DNA of 64,000 nucleotides from WQXF01 sp031553615 (GTDB lineage: Bacteria; Bacillota; Clostridia; Christensenellales; Aristaeellaceae): assembly GCA_031553615.1 (NCBI GenBank), contig JAVBLJ010000037.1, forward strand, positions 4,437 through 68,436, given 5' to 3'. A model generated the notes under the pieces. That model worked only from the letters and a program-made list of their open reading frames with translations, did no database searches and was not told the origin of the DNA. The position numbers and the translations under genes were made by a program. This document shows positions 15,883-25,400 of the stretch, piece after piece (within the stretch, counting starts at the first letter, position 1; the number at the start of each line of letters is the position of its first letter).

Positions 15883-16910
15883 GCGTGATGATCCTGTACG
15901 GCGGGATGTCCGAGGAGCATTCCGTATCCGTAAAATCGGCAAGGGAGCTTGCCCAAAATCTTGATGTGGCGAAGTACGATCCCCTCTATGTGTGTATCGG
16001 GCAGGATGGTCTTTGGCGGCGGGTGGACTCCCCGGAGGAGTCCCCTGGACAAGGCGTGCGGGTCGTACCCTCCATCGGCCAGGAGAACAAGGGGCTGGTC
16101 GTGCTACAAGGCGGATTGTATGAAGATCTGCCCGTGGATGTCGCTTTTCCTATGCTGCATGGCAGATACGGCGAGGATGGCACCATCCAAGGATTGCTGG
16201 AGATGTGCGGCATCCCGTATGTCGGGTGCGGGGTGGCCGCGTCCGCCCTTTGCATAGACAAGGCGTTGACCTATCTGGTGGCAGCGGCGGCAGACGTACG
16301 CGTGCCTCGTCACAGGGTGCTTTTTGCGGATGAGAAAATTACGTCAGACGAGTTGCAATACCCGCTCTTCGTCAAGCCTGCGCGCTCCGGGTCCTCGTTC
16401 GGCGTAAGCAAGGTGCTTGATCCGGCGGCGCTTGCGTCTGCCGTGCGGGTCGCCAGACGCTACGATAGCAAGGTGCTGCTGGAGGAGGCTGTCGTTGGAA
16501 GCGAAGTCGGGTGCGCGGTGTTGGGAAATCGAGGCGCGTTGCGTACCGGGGTCCTCGATCAAATCGTACTCTTGGACGGCTTCTTTCGAATCCATCAGGA
16601 AGCGTGCCCGGAGCAGGGCTCGGAAAACGCAACGCTCCGTGTGCCCGCTCCCATTTCGGAAGAAGCGCGCATCCGCGCAGTAAAAACCGCAGAGGTGGTG
16701 TATCGCGCACTTGGCTGTCAGGGGCTGGCGCGGGTGGATATGTTTCTCACATCGGCTGGACAGGTGGTGCTCAATGAGGTCAACAGCATGCCCGGCCTCA
16801 CGTCATACAGCCGCTATCCGCGCATGATGGAGGCTGCGGGCATTCCCATGGACAAAGTGGTCGATCAACTGATTCATTTGGCGTTGGAACAAGGAGGGAA
16901 CAGAACGTGA
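15870..16910 (+). CDS. D-Ala--D-Lac ligase (VanA/B/D-type)
   Basis: 346-residue ATP-grasp ligase that makes D-alanyl-D-lactate for peptidoglycan precursors. The N-terminus VMILYGGMSEEHSVSVKSA is the family start, PLFVKPARSGSSFGVSKV and LLEEAVVGSEVGCAVLGN are ATP-grasp motifs, and VVLNEVNSMPGLTSYSRYPR is the C-terminal metal/phosphate motif. The omega-loop reads FFRIHQEACPEQGSENA; His242 sits where VanA has His244, which favours D-lactate. VanC/E/G-type D-Ser ligases lack this loop. The overall pattern is closest by eye to VanA/VanB/VanD, but I cannot assign a type without alignment. It overlaps vanH by 13 and vanY by 4 bases. Confidence 0.92.
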   Translation: MGRLSVMILYGGMSEEHSVSVKSARELAQNLDVAKYDPLYVCIGQDGLWRRVDSPEESPGQGVRVVPSIGQENKGLVVLQGGLYEDLPVDVAFPMLHGRYGEDGTIQGLLEMCGIPYVGCGVAASALCIDKALTYLVAAAADVRVPRHRVLFADEKITSDELQYPLFVKPARSGSSFGVSKVLDPAALASAVRVARRYDSKVLLEEAVVGSEVGCAVLGNRGALRTGVLDQIVLLDGFFRIHQEACPEQGSENATLRVPAPISEEARIRAVKTAEVVYRALGCQGLARVDMFLTSAGQVVLNEVNSMPGLTSYSRYPRMMEAAGIPMDKVVDQLIHLALEQGGNRT

Positions 16911-17557
16911 AAATTCATTTCAGAAAATTGGTATGCGGTGCGATGGCCGCGCTTTTGCTGGCAACGAACGGCGGTAGCTTCGCCCCATCCATGCAAATTG
17001 CCCATGCGGAGGACGCCTCTGAGAGCGTGCTGCTGGTGAACGCGCAGCGCCCATTGCCGGATTTCTATGCCGTGGACGACCTTGTGAATCTGTATGGGGA
17101 GAAGCGATACTTTAAGCTGGCATCCAGTGATATTTGCCTGGCCCGAGAGGTGTTCGAAGCGGCCAACGCGATGTTTCAGCAGGCAAAGCGGGATGGCGTC
17201 GAGGGATTTACCATCACCAGCGGATACCGCTCAGAAGAAAAGCAGCGGACGCTGTACGAGAATGATACGAAGGGACTGGCGGCGGCACCCGGCACGAGTG
17301 AGCACCAGAGCGGGCTTGCATTTGACGTGACAACGCGCTACGATAGCGGAGGCTTCGAGAATACCGAGCAGTTCCGCTGGCTGAGCGAAAACTGCTGGGA
17401 TTTCGGGTTTATCCTTCGGTTTCCAGAAGACGGGGAGGAGATCACAGGCATTCCTTACGAGCCATGGCATTATCGGTATGTAGGCGTGGAAATTGCCAGA
17501 GAAATCTATGAAAACGGCTGGACGCTGGAAGAATACTGCGAAAGCAAAGGGATTTAG
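16907..17557 (+). CDS. vanY: D,D-carboxypeptidase VanY
   Basis: 216 residues. It removes the terminal D-Ala from any normal pentapeptide precursors left over, lowering vancomycin targets. Residues 1-35 form a signal peptide or membrane anchor (AMAALLLATNGGSFAPSMQIAHA). The zinc motif SxHxxGxAxD is present as SEHQSGLAFDV, the third zinc ligand and catalytic Glu region as PYEPWHYRYVG, and FTITSGYRSEEKQ is the conserved strand before the active site. The GTG start lies within the end of the ligase gene (four-base overlap) and one base separates its stop from vanX. This is the VanY of VanB/VanD-type clusters rather than a penicillin-sensitive carboxypeptidase. Confidence 0.93.
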   Translation: MKIHFRKLVCGAMAALLLATNGGSFAPSMQIAHAEDASESVLLVNAQRPLPDFYAVDDLVNLYGEKRYFKLASSDICLAREVFEAANAMFQQAKRDGVEGFTITSGYRSEEKQRTLYENDTKGLAAAPGTSEHQSGLAFDVTTRYDSGGFENTEQFRWLSENCWDFGFILRFPEDGEEITGIPYEPWHYRYVGVEIAREIYENGWTLEEYCESKGI

Positions 17558-17558
17558 T

Positions 17559-18167
17559 ATGATGAACGGTTTTGTGTACCTGGACGAGGTTTTGCCTGGT
17601 GTGTTTTGGGAGGCGAAATACGCTTTCGCAGACAACTTCACCGGCGCTGTGGTGGATGGTTATCGGGCCAATCGCATAGTCGGTACGCGGGAGCTGGCCG
17701 GGGCGCTGCTTAGGGCGCTACCCCTTGCGGCGGCGCAGGGATTCAGTCTGCTGCTTTGGGATGCATATCGGCCGCAGCGTGCAGTGGACTGCTTCCTGCG
17801 TTGGGCAGACGCTCCCGAGGATGGGAAAACGAAGGCGAGGTATTATCCAAACATAGACAAATGGCAGATCGTTGCGCTGGGATATGTCATGCCCAAATCC
17901 GGGCATAGCTGGGGCAGCGCGATCGACCTGACCCTCTGCGATATCCAAAGCGGTAGCGCGGCGGAGATGGGCGGTGGATTTGATCTGATGGATGCCCGTT
18001 CGCATCATGGCGCGGCAGGCCTGCCCGAGATTGCGAGTCAAAATCGGGAAACGCTGCGCAGGATCATGGAGTCTTGTGGCTTTTGTGCTTTCACGCAGGA
18101 ATGGTGGCATTATTCCCTGGAGCAGGAACCTTATCCGGATCGGTTTTTTGATTTCCCCATCGAATAG
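17559..18167 (+). CDS. vanX: D-Ala-D-Ala dipeptidase VanX
   Basis: 202 residues, the same length as enterococcal VanX. It hydrolyses free D-Ala-D-Ala so that only D-Ala-D-Lac is incorporated. The zinc and catalytic residues fall at the canonical positions: His116 and Asp123 in SGHSWGSAIDLTL, Glu181 and His184 in EWWHYSL, and Arg71 in DAYRPQ. The frame is open upstream, but the ATG at 17559 gives the family N-terminus (MMNGFVYLDEVLPGVFWEAK) and lies one base after the vanY stop. It ends the structural operon; a separate promoter for vanR follows. Confidence 0.94.
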   Translation: MMNGFVYLDEVLPGVFWEAKYAFADNFTGAVVDGYRANRIVGTRELAGALLRALPLAAAQGFSLLLWDAYRPQRAVDCFLRWADAPEDGKTKARYYPNIDKWQIVALGYVMPKSGHSWGSAIDLTLCDIQSGSAAEMGGGFDLMDARSHHGAAGLPEIASQNRETLRRIMESCGFCAFTQEWWHYSLEQEPYPDRFFDFPIE

Positions 18168-18179
18168 CGCAACCCTGCA

Positions 18180-18208
18180 TTGACAAGCCATAGGCATCCT
18201 CCTATGAT
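18180..18208 (+). promoter_or_regulatory. Promoter of vanR-vanS
   Basis: TTGACA (18180-18185), a 17-base spacer, then TATGAT (18203-18208): a strong vegetative promoter just after the vanX stop. A small GGGAA...TTCCC hairpin lies in the leader before vanR at 18262. Confidence 0.75.
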
Positions 18209-18261
18209 GTGTATGGCGGTGGAGGGGAACCAAAGATTCCCACTGCGGCGGTGATGATAAA

Positions 18262-18960
18262 ATGAATGAGAAGATACTGATTGTGGATGATGAGTGCGAG
18301 ATCGCTGATCTCGTGGAGTTTTATTTGAAAAACGAGGGCTATGACGTTTCCAAGTTCTATAATGGAACCGATACCCTGCGGTGCGTGCGGGAGCAGCAGC
18401 TTGATTTGGCCATATTGGACATCATGCTCCCGGACGTGGACGGCTATGAGCTCTGCCGTTCCATTCGCGAATCGTACACCTATCCGATCCTCATGCTAAC
18501 CGCAAAGGAAGAGGAGATCGACAAGATCACCGGCCTTGCGCTCGGTGCGGACGACTATGTCACAAAACCGTTTCGCCCGCTGGAGTTGGTGGCCCGGGTC
18601 AAAGCGCAGCTTCGGCGCTATACTCGCTACAACGATGGGCAAAGCGATCGCCGCGAGAATGTGTTGGCGGTGCGCGGGCTTACGCTCAACCTCGATACCC
18701 ACGAATGCACGCTGGACGAAAAACCGCTGCAATTGACGCCGCTGGAATTCTCGATCTTGTGGCTCTTATGCGAATCGCCGGGCAAAGTTCTCCCGGCCGA
18801 AGAGATATTTGAGCGCGTGTGGGGCGAGAAGTATTTGAACAACGCGAATAACACGGTCATGGTGCATATTCGGCATCTGCGGGAGAAACTGCATGATTCA
18901 CCCGAGCGGCCAAAGTACATTCGAACCGTATGGGGAGTGGGATATAAACTTGAAAAATGA
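18262..18960 (+). CDS. vanR: Response regulator VanR
   Basis: 232 residues, OmpR/PhoB family. Phospho-acceptor Asp53 (AILDIMLPDVDGYELC) is at the same number as in enterococcal VanR; DDYVTKPFRPLELVARVKAQ carries the switch Lys and LNNANNTVMVHIRHLREKL the winged-helix recognition helix. It should activate the vanH promoter and its own promoter in response to VanS. The ATG at 18262 lies about 50 bases below the TTGACA/TATGAT promoter. It overlaps the vanS start. In vanA/B/D clusters the regulators come first; here they follow vanX. Confidence 0.92.
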   Translation: MNEKILIVDDECEIADLVEFYLKNEGYDVSKFYNGTDTLRCVREQQLDLAILDIMLPDVDGYELCRSIRESYTYPILMLTAKEEEIDKITGLALGADDYVTKPFRPLELVARVKAQLRRYTRYNDGQSDRRENVLAVRGLTLNLDTHECTLDEKPLQLTPLEFSILWLLCESPGKVLPAEEIFERVWGEKYLNNANNTVMVHIRHLREKLHDSPERPKYIRTVWGVGYKLEK

Positions 18961-19972
18961 TGAAGGAAGATTTCTGCGCAAATGCTTGCTGACCGCCTTT
19001 CTCATCATCGCGGCGGTTTTGATTGTGATATGGGTGTTCGATACCATGTTCAACGGTGCGCTGTTGGATTTCTTTGCGATTTCCGTCGCTGGCTTATTCT
19101 ATAGACCTACCCGAAGCGGATTGCTAGGCATCGGCCTCATCGTGATGCTGCTCATCGCCTTGGTTGGCATTCTGGCTGCGTACAGAACCTACTTGACGGA
19201 GCATACGCTATGTCTGGAAGCAAGAGCAGAGGCGGAGCGCGCAAAAGCATTGGCGGAAACGGAAATGCAGCGCAAAAGCGATCTGATTACCTACCTGGCG
19301 CACGACCTTAAGACCCCGCTCGCGTCTGTCATCGCCTACATGAATCTGCTTGAAGAATCGCCGGAACTAACGCAGGATCAACGCGCGAAATATGTCGGCA
19401 TTGCGCTAGATAAGGCGTATAGGCTGGAACAGCTCATCGGAGAGTTGTTCGAGATTATCCGTTTCAACCTCCAAACAATTACAATCAGTCAGGAGCCGAT
19501 CAAACTAAAGTTCATGCTGGAGCAATTGGCGGACGAGTTCTATCCGATTCTGCTGCCGCAGGGCAAAAGCATCTCCATCCTATGTGGGGATGACTACGTG
19601 TTGCATGGTGATCCGGACAAGCTGGCTCGCGTATTCAACAATATCCTTAAAAACGCTACTGCCTACAGTGATAAAGATACGGAGATCACAGTCTCTGTGC
19701 GGCGCAGCCAAGAAGGAACCGAAATCCAATTCGAGAATCACGGGACGCCAATTCCGAAGCAGAAGCAGGAGGTTATCTTCGAGAAGTTCTATCGGTTGGA
19801 TGCATCCCGCGCCACAAAGACCGGCGGTGCAGGGCTGGGGCTGGCAATTGCCAAGGAAATTGTCGAAGCGCACGGTGGCACCATAGCGGTTAGAAGCGAT
19901 CCCATTGCCACAGTTTTTTTCGTGGTTATTCCTCTCTTGCCATTTGGTGATAAGTCAAATGCACAATGTTAG
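18950..19972 (+). CDS. vanS: Sensor histidine kinase VanS
   Basis: 340 residues if it starts at TTG 18950, which follows GGGGAGTGGG by about eight bases and overlaps the vanR end by 11 bases. The ATG at 18893 would add 19 residues without a ribosome binding site. Two membrane helices (about 13-30 and 58-78) flank a short extracellular loop of about 27 residues. The H-box is LITYLAHDLKTPLASVIAYM (His about 118), the N box VFNNILKNATAYSDKD and the G box GGAGLGLAIAKEIVEAHGG. It should sense glycopeptides or wall damage and control VanR. The small loop resembles VanS of VanA-type and leaves little room for a large sensor domain. Confidence 0.9.
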   Translation: MKNDEGRFLRKCLLTAFLIIAAVLIVIWVFDTMFNGALLDFFAISVAGLFYRPTRSGLLGIGLIVMLLIALVGILAAYRTYLTEHTLCLEARAEAERAKALAETEMQRKSDLITYLAHDLKTPLASVIAYMNLLEESPELTQDQRAKYVGIALDKAYRLEQLIGELFEIIRFNLQTITISQEPIKLKFMLEQLADEFYPILLPQGKSISILCGDDYVLHGDPDKLARVFNNILKNATAYSDKDTEITVSVRRSQEGTEIQFENHGTPIPKQKQEVIFEKFYRLDASRATKTGGAGLGLAIAKEIVEAHGGTIAVRSDPIATVFFVVIPLLPFGDKSNAQC

Positions 19973-20139
19973 GCTAACACTTAATGAAATGAATATGCTA
20001 TGCAACCTGACAGCGATTTCACCCCATATCGCTAACTGTATGAAAGCTGTACTCCTTGGAAATTCAAAGATACATACTTTAAGTGTCAGTTTCCTAAGGT
20101 ATGGTAGGATGCACGGTATCTCTTGCATATGTTGTCTGC

Positions 20140-20168
20140 TTGCATTGCGCTGCCATCTCTGATAAAAT
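20140..20168 (+). promoter_or_regulatory. Promoter of the plsX operon
   Basis: TTGCAT (20140-20145), 17 bases, TAAAAT (20163-20168), 52 bases before plsX. The rest of the 248-base gap after vanS shows only a small AGCGAT...ATCGCT hairpin and no recognisable terminator. Confidence 0.55.
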
Positions 20169-20220
20169 GCAAAGAGTATATTGCTTTCACAAATCTTTCT
20201 AACTTAGACGAGGATAACGG

Positions 20221-21261
20221 ATGAGAATTGTACTGGATGCCATGGGCGGCGATGCCGGCACTGAAATCAACGTGCGGGGCGCGCTAGAAGCGTTGCGCAC
20301 ATATGGCGATCTGGAGATCACGCTGGTGGGCCGCGAGGAGGACATACGCAAGCACCTGGCGGCGGCCCAAGCCGAGAAACCCGAAAGCGAAGCGGTGTTG
20401 AGCCGCCTCGCCCTGCTGCATGCTCCCGATGTGATCGACATGCACGAAGCGCCGGTGCTCGCCATTCGCCGAAAGCCGCAGTCTTCCATCGTGATGGGGT
20501 TGATGCTGGTGAAGAACGGCGTGGCCGATGCGTTCGTATCGGCGGGTTCGACGGGCGCGGTGCTGGCGGGCGGCATGTTCAAAGTGGGCAGAATCGAAGG
20601 GATTGAGCGTCCCGCACTGGCCGCGCTGTTTCCAATGCACCATCGCCAATCGCTCATCGTGGATATCGGTGCAAACACCGATTGTCAGCCCGAGTGGCTG
20701 GCGCAGTTCGCCGTGATGGGCTCCATTTACATGCGCCGCGTGCTGGGCATCGAGAGGCCCGAGGTGGCGGTGGTCAATATCGGCGCTGAGGAAGAGAAGG
20801 GTAACGATACCGTCAAGCGCGCGCACCAGCTGCTCAAGCAACAGGAGGGCATCCATTTCATCGGCAATGCCGAGGCGCGTGACCTGCCCGAGGGCGTCGC
20901 CGACGTGCTGGTATGCGATGGCTTTGTGGGCAATGTGATCCTCAAATTCATGGAGGGCACCGTCAAAACGATATTTTCAATCGTGAAGGAAGGCCTGAAG
21001 AGCACTCCCCGCGGCATGATCGCGGGCGCGCTAGCGAAACCTTCCTTCAAGAAGATCATGCATCTCATGGACGCGACCGAGGTAGGCGGTACGCCCTTCT
21101 TGGGCGTGGATGGCGTAGTGATCAAGGCGCACGGCAATTCGAACGCCCGCGCCATCTTCTGCGCCATCCGGCAGGCGCGCATCATGGTGGAAAACCAAGT
21201 CGTGGACATCATCCGGGAGGAGATTCAACGCATGGGCGCAACTGGCAAGGAGCAAGTGTAA
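20221..21261 (+). CDS. plsX: Phosphate acyltransferase PlsX
   Basis: 346 residues, peripheral membrane enzyme that converts acyl-ACP to acyl-phosphate, the donor for PlsY in phospholipid synthesis. The N-terminus MRIVLDAMGGDAGTEINVRG is diagnostic, as are FVSAGSTGAVLAGGMFKVGR, LIVDIGANTDCQPEWLAQFA and VAVVNIGAEEEKGND. Length is typical (330-350). It heads a likely operon with acpP, rnc, smc and ftsY, a common Firmicutes order except that the fab genes and fapR usually found here are absent. No FapR-like operator is visible upstream. Confidence 0.96.
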   Translation: MRIVLDAMGGDAGTEINVRGALEALRTYGDLEITLVGREEDIRKHLAAAQAEKPESEAVLSRLALLHAPDVIDMHEAPVLAIRRKPQSSIVMGLMLVKNGVADAFVSAGSTGAVLAGGMFKVGRIEGIERPALAALFPMHHRQSLIVDIGANTDCQPEWLAQFAVMGSIYMRRVLGIERPEVAVVNIGAEEEKGNDTVKRAHQLLKQQEGIHFIGNAEARDLPEGVADVLVCDGFVGNVILKFMEGTVKTIFSIVKEGLKSTPRGMIAGALAKPSFKKIMHLMDATEVGGTPFLGVDGVVIKAHGNSNARAIFCAIRQARIMVENQVVDIIREEIQRMGATGKEQV

Positions 21262-21328
21262 CCGTTGCCAGCATCATATAGCGTCATTTTTCTGAAATGG
21301 TTTTATTGGAATGATAGGAGGTCTTTCA

Positions 21329-21562
21329 ATGGTTTACGAAAAAGTGGCCGCCATGGTGGCAAAGCAGATGCGGGTTCCGCTCGAGAATATCCAGCCGGAA
21401 TCCCGACTGCTCGAGGATTTGAAGGCTGATTCCGCCAACGTGATGATGCTGGTGATGGATTTGGAGCTGGAGTTCGACGTGATGGTGGAGGACGATGCAC
21501 TGATGACCGTCAAAACCATCGGCGATTTGGTGCGCTATATCGAGCAGAAGAAGAACGCCTGA
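21329..21562 (+). CDS. acpP: Acyl carrier protein
   Basis: 77 residues, acidic, carries growing acyl chains in fatty acid synthesis. The phosphopantetheine Ser is in LEDLKADSANVMMLVMDLEL, a variant of the usual GADSLD motif (Leu replaced by Ala). Helix 3 and the C-terminus (VKTIGDLVRYIEQKK) are standard. The ATG at 21329 follows AGGAGG by seven bases. It lies 67 bases after plsX and would serve as its partner substrate carrier. Because the DSL motif is altered and acpP is apart from fab genes, it could be one of two carrier proteins in this genome; that cannot be judged from the window. Confidence 0.9.
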   Translation: MVYEKVAAMVAKQMRVPLENIQPESRLLEDLKADSANVMMLVMDLELEFDVMVEDDALMTVKTIGDLVRYIEQKKNA

Positions 21563-21597
21563 CCAGGCTTGGCTGGATGGCGAAGAAACACGATCGA

Positions 21598-21644
21598 CCC
21601 CTATATGTGGTGTGCGCTATTCTTGCGAGCGCCATATATAGGGG
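21598..21644 (+). promoter_or_regulatory. Long hairpin in the leader of rnc
   Basis: CCCCTATAT (21598-21606) pairs with ATATAGGGG (21636-21644), and GCGCT (21614-21618) with AGCGC (21628-21632), giving an interrupted stem. There is no U tract, so it is not a simple terminator. It lies between acpP and rnc, where a double-stranded RNA could be a target for RNase III itself. Confidence 0.45.
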
Positions 21645-21702
21645 GAGATTCTGTGTTTGCGGAGGATGGTCCGCATGCCGCGAATAAGAGGGGAGGAATC
21701 GT

Positions 21703-22413
21703 ATGGACCGTTCGGCAGAAAAGAAACCGCTCCACGCGCTGGAAAAAGCGCTGGACTATCGCTTTGCCGATGTGTCTCGGCTCCAGCTGGCGCTCACGCA
21801 TCCTTCCTATGCGCTGCAACAGGGCCTGCAGGATAATCAACGTTTGGAATACCTGGGTGATGCGGTGCTGCAGCTCTGCGTGTCTCGTCGATTGTTCGAT
21901 ACGTTTCCCGGCCTTTCCGAAGGGCAACTGACCCGCAGGCGCGCGCTGCTTGTGTGCGAGGCATCGCTCTGCGAGGCCGCTCAGCGTTATGGCTTAGGCG
22001 AAGCGCTGCTACTCGATCGCGGTGAGATGCAGACCGGAGGCCGCAGCAAGCCCTCCGTGCTCGCCGATGCGATGGAGGCAGTAATCGCCGCCGTGTTCCT
22101 GGATGGCGGGCTGGAAGCTACCGCCGCGCTCATCGACCGAATGATGGGCAGCTACGACCGGGGCGATGCCCTGCGCACCGATTACAAGACCACCCTGCAG
22201 GAGATATTGCAGGCCCAAGGCCATCCCGCGCCCGAATACCGCACCGTGGGCGAGGAAGGGCCGCCCCATGCGCGAACCTTCACGGTTCACGTGCTGCTGG
22301 GCGAACGTTTGGCTGGCGAGGGCCAGGGGAACAGTAAAAAGCAAGCGCAGCAGCAGGCTGCTCAGCGCGCCATCGAACGGGTCCATCAGGAAGACAATTT
22401 GCCCGAAAGTTAA
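21703..22413 (+). CDS. rnc: Ribonuclease III
   Basis: 236 residues. Cleaves double-stranded RNA in rRNA processing and mRNA decay. The catalytic signature is NQRLEYLGDAVLQL (about residues 46-59), with the second acidic cluster in VLADAMEAVIAAVFLDGG. The C-terminal dsRNA-binding domain spans about 160-230 (DYKTTLQEILQAQG, then GEGQGNSKKQAQQQAAQRAI). ATG at 21703 follows GAGGGGAGG-like sequence. It is followed after 50 bases by smc, the standard Firmicutes order, and preceded by a hairpin that may allow autoregulation. Confidence 0.96.
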   Translation: MDRSAEKKPLHALEKALDYRFADVSRLQLALTHPSYALQQGLQDNQRLEYLGDAVLQLCVSRRLFDTFPGLSEGQLTRRRALLVCEASLCEAAQRYGLGEALLLDRGEMQTGGRSKPSVLADAMEAVIAAVFLDGGLEATAALIDRMMGSYDRGDALRTDYKTTLQEILQAQGHPAPEYRTVGEEGPPHARTFTVHVLLGERLAGEGQGNSKKQAQQQAAQRAIERVHQEDNLPES

Positions 22414-22463
22414 CCATTTCCCATGCATCTGCGCCGAAAAGCCCATCAAGAGGAGTGTATACG

Positions 22464-25400
22464 TTGCGCCTAAAGAAGCTGGAGATATACGGGTTCAAAT
22501 CCTTTGCCGAACGCACGGAGATCGTGTTTGAGCAAGGGATTACCGGCATTGTCGGTCCCAACGGCAGCGGAAAATCCAATATTTCCGATGCGGTTCGTTG
22601 GGTGCTCGGCGAGCAGAACGCGCGCAGTCTCCGGGGCGGCAAAATGGAGGACATCATATTTAACGGCACCGAGAAGCGCAAGCGATTGGGCTACTGCGAG
22701 GTGTCGCTGGTTTTTGATAATGCCGATCAGGCGCTGGCTTCGGATTACGCCGAGGTGCAGGTTACGCGCCGCGTCTATCGCAGCGGGGAGAGCGAGTATT
22801 CGCTCAACAAAACCCCCTGTCGGCTCAAGGACATCATCGACCTGTTCCGCGATACCGGCATTGGCAAGGAAGGCTATTCGCTCATCGGTCAGGGTCGTAT
22901 CGACGAGATTCTATCCGTAAAAAGCGAGGATCGCCGCCAGGTTTTCGAGGAAGCTGCGGGCATCGTCAAGTATAAATCGCGCAAGGAGGAAGCCGAGAGG
23001 CGCATGGAGAACACGCGCCAGAACCTCACGCGCGTCGAGGATATCATCGACGAACTGGGCAACCAGCTCGAGCCCCTTGCGCAGCAGAGCGAGACAGCCC
23101 GAAAGTACCTGACGCTGCGCGAGCAGCTTCGCGGACTGGAGCTCAACGCGTTCATACTGCGCAGCGACCGTATTCAGGATCGCGTTGGCTCCATCGGCCA
23201 AACCATCGAGGGATTGACCGAAGCCATCACCCAGGCCGAGGAGCGCGCGAAGGAGCAGGGCGCGCGGCGTATGGAAATCGAAGAGGCGATTGTCGCGCAG
23301 GATCGCCTGGTTTCCGAGGCGCATGAGCGCGTGCTGGAGCTCAGCCGCGCTTTGGAGGCGCATGAGGGAGCCAATAACGTGCTGCGTGCCGATATCATGC
23401 ACACCACACAGGATGAGAAGCGCCTGCAGACCGAGCGCGAAGAATCCCAGCAGCGTTTGCACACCCTGGAAGAACTGCAGGCTAGCGCGACCGGCGATCA
23501 AACCCAGCAGCACTCGCTGCTCGATGCGCAACGCAAGGAGCTCGACCACGTTGACGAACTTCAGCGGCTGGCGCAGGCCGATGCCGACGAGAAGGAGCAT
23601 GCGCTCGATGCGCACAAGACCGCCATCATGGAGGCGATGAACCGCCTCTCCGACGTGCGCAGCTCGCAGATGCGCCTCACCACCATGCGCCAATCGCTGG
23701 AGAAGCGCTTGGAGGAAGTCCGCGAGGCCGAGAAGGGCATGGATGCCGATGAAGCGCGATTGGCCGAAGCTGTACAAACCGCCCGCGTCGCGCAGCAGAG
23801 CGTGGGTGCGCAGATGGAGAAGCTTGCGCAAGAAGCCGCGCAGCTTGATATACAAGTGCGTGCCACCGCGCTCCAGGCCGAATCGCTCAGCGAGCAGCTG
23901 GCGGCGCACAGCGGGCAGCAGCAGGCGCTCTCTTCGCGGCTGCGCGTGCTGCGCGAAATGGAGCGCGACTACGAGGGCTACCAGCATGCGGTCAAGCAGG
24001 TGCTGTTGCGAGCCAAGGAAGAGAAGGGCGTGCACGGCGTGGTCGCCACCCTGCTGCGCGTGCCTAAAGAATACGAAAAGCCGGTAGAAGCTGTGCTGGG
24101 TGCGGCGCTGCAGCACGTGGTCACTTCCGATGAATACGTGGCCAAGCGCATGATCGATTACCTACGCCAGCGCCAGTATGGCCGCGCTACCTTTCTGCCC
24201 CTGACATCGGTTCAGGGCCGCACGCTTTCGCAGCAGGAGCGGCAGTTTTTGGATATGCCCGGGTGCCTGGGCTTGGCGAGCGAGCTGGTCAGCTTTGATC
24301 CGCAGTACCGGGGCATCATCGAAAGCCTGTTGGGCCGCACAGTGATCGCCAAGGATTTGGACTCGGGCATCGAAATCATGCGGCGCGGCCGCTACGCGTT
24401 CCGGCTGGTGACGCTAGAGGGCGACGTGATGCACTCCGGCGGCTCCATGACGGGCGGCAGCGCGCAATCACGCATGACCAGCCTGCTTTCGCGTGAGCGC
24501 GAGATTGCCGAACACGAGAAGGCGCTGCTGGATTTGAGCGCCAAAGCAACCCAGGCCAAGGCCGAGCTGGCCGCGCTGGAAAGCCGTCGTACGGAAGAAA
24601 AGCGGCTGCGCGGCGAACTGTATGCCGGCCTGCACCAGGAAGAGATCGCCGTCGCGCGTGAGCAGGAGCGCTTTTCTCGCGCACAGGATGAGTACGACGC
24701 GCACGGCGAAAAGCGCGCACAGCAGCGTTTGATGTGCGAGCAGATCGAGGATAACCTGCGCGATATCGCCGAGCAGATGGGCGAGATCAACGCGCACCAG
24801 GATGGCGCTGAGCAGGACACCGCCAGCATGCATCAGCAGACCCAGGTGCTGCAAGCAGCGTTGGCGCAGGCGCGCGAAAAAGCGAACGAAGCGCGGGAGC
24901 AGGCGACCGCCTGGCGCGTGTCGATGGCCGCGCTGGAACGCGAGGTCGAATCGTTGCGCCGCGATTCTGTGCGCTTGGAGAGCGAGCAACAGGCGTTGCG
25001 CCAGCGGTTGGAGCAACACCAAGGGCTGCTCGCCCGCTGCCAGGAGACCGCCCGTGAGTACTCCCGGCAGTTGGAGGCAGGGGAGGCCCAGCAGCGCGAA
25101 TGCCAGCAGCAACTACAGGCGGCAAGCGAAGCCTTGGCTGCGCTGCAGCGCAAGCGCGCCGAGCAGCAGACCGCCCTGCATCAGCAAGGGCAGGAAATGG
25201 ACGCGCTGCGCGAGCGGCTCAACGCCGACGTGGATAAGCACCACCGCGCCGAGCTGCAGCTCACCCGACTGGAAGGCGACCTCAAGCAATTGCAGGATCG
25301 CATCTGGGATGAGTACGAGCTCACCTACGCGGGAGCGAAGCAGTATCAGGAAGAGGGCTTTGAGCTGGGCCCCGCCGAAAAGCAGATCGAGGCCATCCGC

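Noticed and set aside
15870..16910. Ordinary D-Ala-D-Ala ligase or a D-Ser-type van ligase
   Set aside because: The omega-loop FFRIHQE...SENA with His242 and the adjacent vanH and vanX fit D-Ala-D-Lac ligases.
22911..24116. 401-codon open frame on the minus strand inside smc
   Set aside because: Shadow of the SMC coiled coil; Leu/Arg/Gln-rich and without start signals.
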